The notes beneath the pieces are model-generated. The model was not told the DNA's origin, ran no database searches, and saw only the letters and a list, made by a program, of their open reading frames with translations. A stretch of 30,945 nucleotides of DNA, from assembly GCA_903772945.1 (NCBI GenBank), contig CAICTM010001353.1:1-30945 (forward strand), written 5' to 3'. Position 1 is the first letter of the stretch. Every line of letters begins with the position of its first letter. Of this stretch, positions 30,290 to 30,945 are shown piece after piece. Position numbers and translations under genes: made by a program. This DNA is from Seminavis robusta (Eukaryota > Bacillariophyta > Bacillariophyceae > Naviculales > Naviculaceae).

Positions 30290-30679
30290 TTAAGTCTCGT
30301 TCTCGTCCTCGTCCTGCTCCTCCTCTTCGTCACTGTCGTCGTCAACTTCAATGAATGGCTGCTCAGGGTCTTTCCATTCATAGTCACTGTCCGAGGCGGC
30401 GTAGCACGTGGCGTCCTCCTGGGAGAGCACCTTGCGCTGTTCGTCAATGGTGAGACTCCAAAGTTGAACTCCCATGCGCATGAAATGCTGGAGACCAGTT
30501 CGACGTTTCGTGACAGAAGGGATACGGGTCTTGTATACAGTGTCTTTCATGAAAGCCACTAGCTTGGAAATGAGCGCGGAGCGACCTCCAATTTTGGTCT
30601 CGATGTCGAGTCCGCTCAGACCACGGTCTTCGACCTGGTGGGTTGTAAGGAAGTCCGTGAACCAACGCTTCCCGACCAT
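30290..30679 (-). CDS. Unknown protein with acidic C-terminal tail (partial or broken 5' end)
   Basis: The minus frame has an ATG at 30679 and is open upstream to a TGA near 30813, through a protein-like stretch that includes DADKPVVLVRCRPAQ. A different frame is then open to the window edge (SETSVVEVVAPLPRSP). The gene therefore probably extends beyond 30945 through an intron or a frameshift. The visible part is 129 residues: a mixed alpha/beta-looking region (KRWFTDFLTTHQVEDRG, VYKTRIPSVTKRR) and an Asp/Glu tail from about residue 95, ending in DEDENET. No domain is recognised. The acidic tail suggests a nuclear or chromatin-associated protein only weakly. Confidence 0.45.
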   Translation of the reverse strand: MVGKRWFTDFLTTHQVEDRGLSGLDIETKIGGRSALISKLVAFMKDTVYKTRIPSVTKRRTGLQHFMRMGVQLWSLTIDEQRKVLSQEDATCYAASDSDYEWKDPEQPFIEVDDDSDEEEEQDEDENET

Positions 30680-30945
30680 CTCGACTGTGAGGTTGCGACT
30701 GCTATCTTGAGCTGGACGGCATCGAACTAGAACAACAGGCTTGTCGGCATCGAGCTTCGAGCTGTCATTCCCGGCAGGCTTGCTTTCTTGTTTGATCGCG
30801 ACGGCAGTTCAGCTCCAGTTGTCTTGCGGACTTCTTGGAAGTGGCGCGACGACTTCCACGACGCTGGTTTCGGAGACCGAGTCGTGGTTGTTGGATGCTG
30901 CTGGAGTATCGGCGCCTACAGCAGCTGGTTGGCGACCTGTGCGAA

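Overview
The window looks like nuclear DNA of a pennate (raphid) diatom, with Seminavis-like species the best guess. Four things point there: short introns of roughly 85-150 bp with GTACGT/GTATGT/GTAAGT donors, moderate GC with long AT/GC-balanced intergenic stretches, diatom-type protein families (a microsomal delta-12 desaturase and a TPR/EF-hand protein), and heavy intergenic use of the palindromes TACCGGTA and CTAGCTAG. The species is an inference. No rRNA, tRNA or CRISPR array was found.

Layout. 1-8.2 kb: the 3' end of an Asn/Gln-rich protein with DPF motifs, a small basic protein, a 308-residue disordered protein (minus strand), a two-exon COX20-like mitochondrial assembly factor (minus) head-to-head with an unassigned six-helix membrane protein (plus), and a decayed endonuclease fragment of a non-LTR retroelement (minus). 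8.5-10.2 kb: a complete two-exon omega-6/delta-12 fatty-acid desaturase ending in a KKDQ ER-retrieval signal. 11.1-17 kb: a segment bracketed by two similar arrays of the word ATGTCTCA. It holds an unassigned 402-residue protein with an Asp/Ser run, and a compact three-gene block that I read as a PIF/Harbinger-like DNA transposon: a DDE transposase, a divergent KOW-like ORF and a convergent ORF with a SAP-like N terminus. 17.4-29 kb: three paralogous single-pass membrane RING-H2 proteins (17456-18267 minus, 24771-25499 plus, 28133-28907 plus), with a TPR plus six-EF-hand protein (20187-22234, four exons including a probable 7-nt micro-exon) between the first two. The right edge carries a partial unknown gene with an acidic tail (minus).

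How the genes relate. Most are independent single-copy eukaryotic genes: lipid desaturation in the ER, cytochrome oxidase assembly and calcium sensing. The coherent units are the three-ORF transposon and the dispersed RING family. In that family two members share an intron at the same codon and phase, and the third is continuous across that site. Gene-poor gaps are large (1-2.6 kb) and contain microsatellites, short tandem repeats and the TACCGGTA word.
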